From: CAWAHD01 sp963781785
Lineage (GTDB): Bacteria; Planctomycetota; Planctomycetia; Isosphaerales; Isosphaeraceae
Length of the DNA stretch: 64,000 nucleotides
Assembly (NCBI GenBank): GCA_963781785.1
Contig: CAWAHD010000005.1
Location: forward strand, 1,612,001 to 1,676,000
Reading direction: 5' to 3'
Part shown: one piece after another, positions 59,181 through 64,000 of the stretch
Numbering within the stretch: position 1 is the stretch's first letter
Layout of the letters: the number at the start of each line of letters is the position of its first letter
The notes under the pieces: generated by a model
Told to the model about the DNA's origin: nothing
What the model saw: only the letters and a program-made list of their open reading frames with translations
Database searches by the model: none
Made by a program: the position numbers and the translations under genes

Positions 59181-61469
59181 ATGCGTACCAACCGACCTCG
59201 TCCTCTCGTTGTCCTGGTGCTTGCAATCGTTCCCGCCCTGCTGGCAGGTTTAGTCCTCATGCGGGCCGATGCGCGGGCCGACGGTCCTGCCAAGCCAGCC
59301 AAAAATGATAGCCCCGCTGCGATCAAGCCCAAGACGGCCTCTCTCACCACGTCCGTCGATCCGGCCGAGGTCAAGCCGGGCGACACCGTCACTTTCAAGG
59401 TCACGGCCAAGCTGGACGCGGGCTTCCACATCTACAAGTACTCGAAGACTCAGGGTGACGGGCCGATCAACACGAGCTTTGACTTTTTCGACCCGGCCGG
59501 GCTCAAGGTCGAGGGAGAATGGACGGCCTCCAGTGAGCCGCTCAAGCAGAAAGACCCCAACTTCGCCGATCTCGAGGCTGTCGAATTTCACGAAGATGAG
59601 GTCACCTGGAGTATCAAGCTCAAAGTCCCGGCCGACGCCGCACCCGGCGAAAAGGTGTTGCGCTGCCAGGCGCGGTACATGGTGTGCGACGCAAAGACGT
59701 GCAGCATCCCGGGCCGGTGGACTCTGCCCGATGCGACAGTGAAGGTGGTCGCAGGCGGGGCCTCCCCTGCCCCTAAGTCAGCAACGCCCGGCTCAAATGA
59801 CCTCCAGCCGGCGCCGCTCACGGCGCCCCGAACGGCGGCACCGGATGCCAAGAGCTCCGGTGGGACACCCGCCCGGGCGGGCGCGGCGGCATCGCCATCC
59901 GCAGCCGCTCTACCCGCGCCGGCCAGCACTGTCCCGGCCCCGGCGGTTCAAAGCGAGATTGCCGAGAGGGCCCAGGCCGGCCTCTTGCCGTTCCTGCTCG
60001 CTTCGGCCCTGGGCGGATTGTTTGCTCTCGTCATGCCGTGCGTCTGGCCCATGGTGCCGATCACCGTCAACTTCTTCGTCAAGCAAGGCCAAGGACACGG
60101 CGGACGCAAGAAGGCGACCTCGCTGGCCTTCATTTACTGCCTCTCGATCATCGGCGTGTTCACAGCAGTCGGCGTGTTGTTTTCCGTCTTTTTCTCGGCG
60201 AGCTCGCTCCAGAGCCTGGCCAACAACCCGTGGCTCAACCTGTTCGTCGCCGCCCTGTTCGTGCTGTTCGGGCTCAGCCTGCTCGGGCTGTTCGAGATCC
60301 GGCTGCCCAGCTTTTTGCTCAACGCCTCGGCCCAGCAGGAGAGCCGCGGCGGCTTGATCGGCGTCGTCTTCATGGCGCTAACCCTCACGATCACCTCGTT
60401 CACTTGCACATTCCCGGTCGTCGGGGGGCTGCTCGTGATGGCGGCGGGAGGCGATTTCCTGTACCCGATCGTCGGGCTGGCCACTTTTGCCGCCGTCCTG
60501 GCGTTTCCGTTCCTCTTGCTGGCCCTGTCGCCGGGACTGATCTCGCGAATGCCCCGGAGCGGCGACTGGATGAACGCCATCAAGGTCGTCGGCGGCCTGA
60601 TCGAGATCGGTGCGGCCCTCAAGTTCTTGAATACGGCCGAGCTGGCCTACGTCATTCCGGAGGATGCCTGGTTCGACGCTCACGTGGTGCTCACCTGCTG
60701 GATTGCACTCTCGCTGGTCTGCGGACTCTATCTGCTAGGCGTCTTCCGCACCGAGCACGATCATGGCGACGTGAAGGTCGGCCCGATGCGGATCATGAGC
60801 GCCAGTCTCTTTCTGGGGCTGGCCATCTACATGACACCCGCTCTGTTCGGCCGGCCTCCCCAGAGCATGATCTGGGACCGGCTCATCATTGGACTCCTGC
60901 CCCCGGACGCCAGTGAGTTTCATACCTCCGAACAGCTCGCCGGCAACCCCGCAGATCCGTCGAGCGCAGCCGCACTGCGAAACGTCAGGGCGACTTCGAA
61001 CGACCCCGCCCAGGCCGAGCGCGAAGAGAAGAAGGCCCATGGCGTGCTCTGGGGAATGAGCCTGGAACAGGCCCAGGAGCTCGCGAGAGCCGAGAAGAAG
61101 CCGATCCTGATCGACTTCACCGGCGAGAACTGCGCAAACTGCCGGCTCATGGAGAACCGCGTCCTGCCCAAGCCCGAAGTGGTCTCGCTGCTCAAAAAGT
61201 TCGTGACGGTCGAGCTCTACACCGATTTCGTGCCGATCGGCTCGCTCTCCCCCGATCAGCGTGAACAGCTAGCCGCCCGGAACCAGGTGCGGCTCCTCGA
61301 GATGGCCCAGGAGGCGACCAATCCGATTTATGTCGCACTCAGTCCCGACGGCCAGGTGCTTGGCCGTCTGGGTGGTTACAACGATCCCCCCGTCTTCGTC
61401 GATTTTCTGACCAAGGCCCTCGACAAGCTCCCCCCCGAGCTGAAGGTGGCCCAGACGGTGAGCCGATGA
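59181..61469 (+). CDS. DsbD-like thiol:disulfide interchange protein
   Basis: The 762-residue protein passes electrons from cytoplasmic thioredoxin to the periplasm. It has a signal peptide, an N-terminal DsbD-alpha-like domain (residues about 50-190; RCQARYMVCDAKTC), a Pro/Ala linker, a CcdA-like core of about eight helices (about 265-570; MPCVWPMVPITVNFF and TSFTCTFPVVGG with the two membrane cysteines) and a C-terminal thioredoxin domain with GENCANCRLME (C650/C653). The stop overlaps the mqnD start as ATGA. Confidence 0.9.
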   Translation: MRTNRPRPLVVLVLAIVPALLAGLVLMRADARADGPAKPAKNDSPAAIKPKTASLTTSVDPAEVKPGDTVTFKVTAKLDAGFHIYKYSKTQGDGPINTSFDFFDPAGLKVEGEWTASSEPLKQKDPNFADLEAVEFHEDEVTWSIKLKVPADAAPGEKVLRCQARYMVCDAKTCSIPGRWTLPDATVKVVAGGASPAPKSATPGSNDLQPAPLTAPRTAAPDAKSSGGTPARAGAAASPSAAALPAPASTVPAPAVQSEIAERAQAGLLPFLLASALGGLFALVMPCVWPMVPITVNFFVKQGQGHGGRKKATSLAFIYCLSIIGVFTAVGVLFSVFFSASSLQSLANNPWLNLFVAALFVLFGLSLLGLFEIRLPSFLLNASAQQESRGGLIGVVFMALTLTITSFTCTFPVVGGLLVMAAGGDFLYPIVGLATFAAVLAFPFLLLALSPGLISRMPRSGDWMNAIKVVGGLIEIGAALKFLNTAELAYVIPEDAWFDAHVVLTCWIALSLVCGLYLLGVFRTEHDHGDVKVGPMRIMSASLFLGLAIYMTPALFGRPPQSMIWDRLIIGLLPPDASEFHTSEQLAGNPADPSSAAALRNVRATSNDPAQAEREEKKAHGVLWGMSLEQAQELARAEKKPILIDFTGENCANCRLMENRVLPKPEVVSLLKKFVTVELYTDFVPIGSLSPDQREQLAARNQVRLLEMAQEATNPIYVALSPDGQVLGRLGGYNDPPVFVDFLTKALDKLPPELKVAQTVSR

Positions 61470-62314
61470 CTGAATCCGCCGTGCGCACAATCCGGGTCGG
61501 GCATAGTCCCGATTCCGACGATGCCTTCATGTTCTACGCTCTCACGCACGACAAGCTCGACACCGGCGGCCTGCACTTCGAGCACCAGCTCGAGGACATC
61601 GAAACGCTCAACAAGCGTGCCCTGAGGTGCGAGCTCGAGGTTTCGGCGGTCAGCATCCACGCCTTTGCCTACCTGGCCGAGCACTACGCCCTGCTGGGAT
61701 CCGGCTCGAGCATGGGCGATCGTTACGGGCCGACCCTGGTCACCCGCGAGCCCAGGACCCTGGACGCACTGCGCCAGGCGACGATCGCCGTGCCCGGACT
61801 GCTCACGACGGCTTACCTCACCTTGCAGCTTTGCCTGGGGCGGGACGTGCCGATCGTGGTGATGCCGTTCGACGAGATCCTGCCGGCCGTCGTCAGCGGG
61901 GATGTCGAGGCCGGCCTGTTGATCCACGAAGGGCAGCTTTATTACGGCGCGAGCGGCCTCCACAAGGTTGTCGATTTGGGGGAGTGGTGGTACGAGCAAA
62001 CCGGCCTGCCACTGCCCCTGGGAGGAAACGTGGTCAAGAAGGACCTGGGCCCGGCGATGGTTGCACGGATTGCCCGGCTTTTGAGGGAGAGCATTCGCTA
62101 TGCTCTCGATCATCGCCAGGAAGCCCTCGATTATGCACTGGGGTATGCACGCGGGCTCGACCCGGCGCTGGCTGACCGATTCGTGGGGATGTACGTCAAC
62201 GACTGGACGGTCGACTACGGTCCCCGCGGCCGGGAGGCCGTCCGCACGCTTCTTGATCGTGCCGAGAAGGCGGGTATAGTCCCGGGCCCGCTTCGAGTAG
62301 AATTCACGGATTAA
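61466..62314 (+). CDS. mqnD: 1,4-dihydroxy-6-naphthoate synthase MqnD
   Basis: It converts cyclic dehypoxanthine futalosine to 1,4-dihydroxy-6-naphthoate in the futalosine route to menaquinone. The 282-residue periplasmic-binding-protein fold has the family opening VGHSPDSDDAFMFYAL, SAVSIHAFAYLAEHYALLGSGSSMG, and LPLPLGGNVVKK. The ATGA overlap with the dsbD-like gene indicates translational coupling. No other mqn gene is in the window. Confidence 0.9.
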   Translation: MTESAVRTIRVGHSPDSDDAFMFYALTHDKLDTGGLHFEHQLEDIETLNKRALRCELEVSAVSIHAFAYLAEHYALLGSGSSMGDRYGPTLVTREPRTLDALRQATIAVPGLLTTAYLTLQLCLGRDVPIVVMPFDEILPAVVSGDVEAGLLIHEGQLYYGASGLHKVVDLGEWWYEQTGLPLPLGGNVVKKDLGPAMVARIARLLRESIRYALDHRQEALDYALGYARGLDPALADRFVGMYVNDWTVDYGPRGREAVRTLLDRAEKAGIVPGPLRVEFTD

Positions 62315-62359
62315 TCCGCGCGAGCGACCCTCTTTCGCTGCGATTGCGAGGGACCCAAG

Positions 62360-64000
<1,641 letters not shown>

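Overview
The window is high-GC DNA from a planctomycete, probably close to Isosphaeraceae/Singulisphaera. The evidence is a PSCyt1/DUF1549/DUF1553 protein followed by its DUF1501 partner, large VCBS/FG-GAP membrane proteins, a futalosine-pathway menaquinone gene (mqnD), a neutral ceramidase-like protein, DUF4058, and many small-palindrome and REP-transposase (RAYT) repeats. The placement is inferred from gene content; no rRNA gene is present.

Layout. 1-8.4 kb: three tandem paralogous membrane-anchored VCBS-repeat proteins, the last two separated by a 33-unit 10-bp minisatellite and a cluster of short palindromes; a TolC-family gene follows. 10.3-19.7 kb: housekeeping and envelope genes (2-hydroxyacid dehydrogenase, GT-C mannosyltransferase-like protein convergent with a GT2-GtrA fusion, mnmA, hisE, trmB, DUF1835, DUF1579). 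19.8-30.3 kb: esterase, PSD1 + DUF1501 pair, MgtC, ceramidase-like, dapF, SMP-30. 30.6-41.8 kb: site-2 protease, lon, acyltransferase, DUF2752, lipoprotein, two thioredoxin-fold proteins, rpmE-prfA-prmC, Ser/Thr kinase. 42.2-44.6 kb: a GT-C membrane protein overlapping a dual-specificity phosphatase.

44.6-59.1 kb is an accessory island. It has a mobile-element ATPase near GTGTCAC repeats, truncated polymorphic-toxin ends with immunity genes (Imm10-like, an OspG-like kinase N-lobe, a DUF3990-like C-terminus), a full-size and an internally deleted copy of one RAYT element, an IS66 element with a perfect 8-bp target duplication splitting a gene that can be rejoined in frame, a GNAT toxin with an apparently chimeric antitoxin, DUF4058, a degenerate tRNA-Leu, and two dispersed repeat families. 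59.2-64 kb returns to core metabolism: dsbD-like, mqnD, and acnA (cut by the window end).

At least 16 single-base frame changes interrupt otherwise intact genes, including prfA, lon, rpmE, trmB and acnA. Because these are core genes and the protein similarity resumes immediately in another frame, most are probably sequencing or assembly errors; the affected genes are given as single features with approximate break points.
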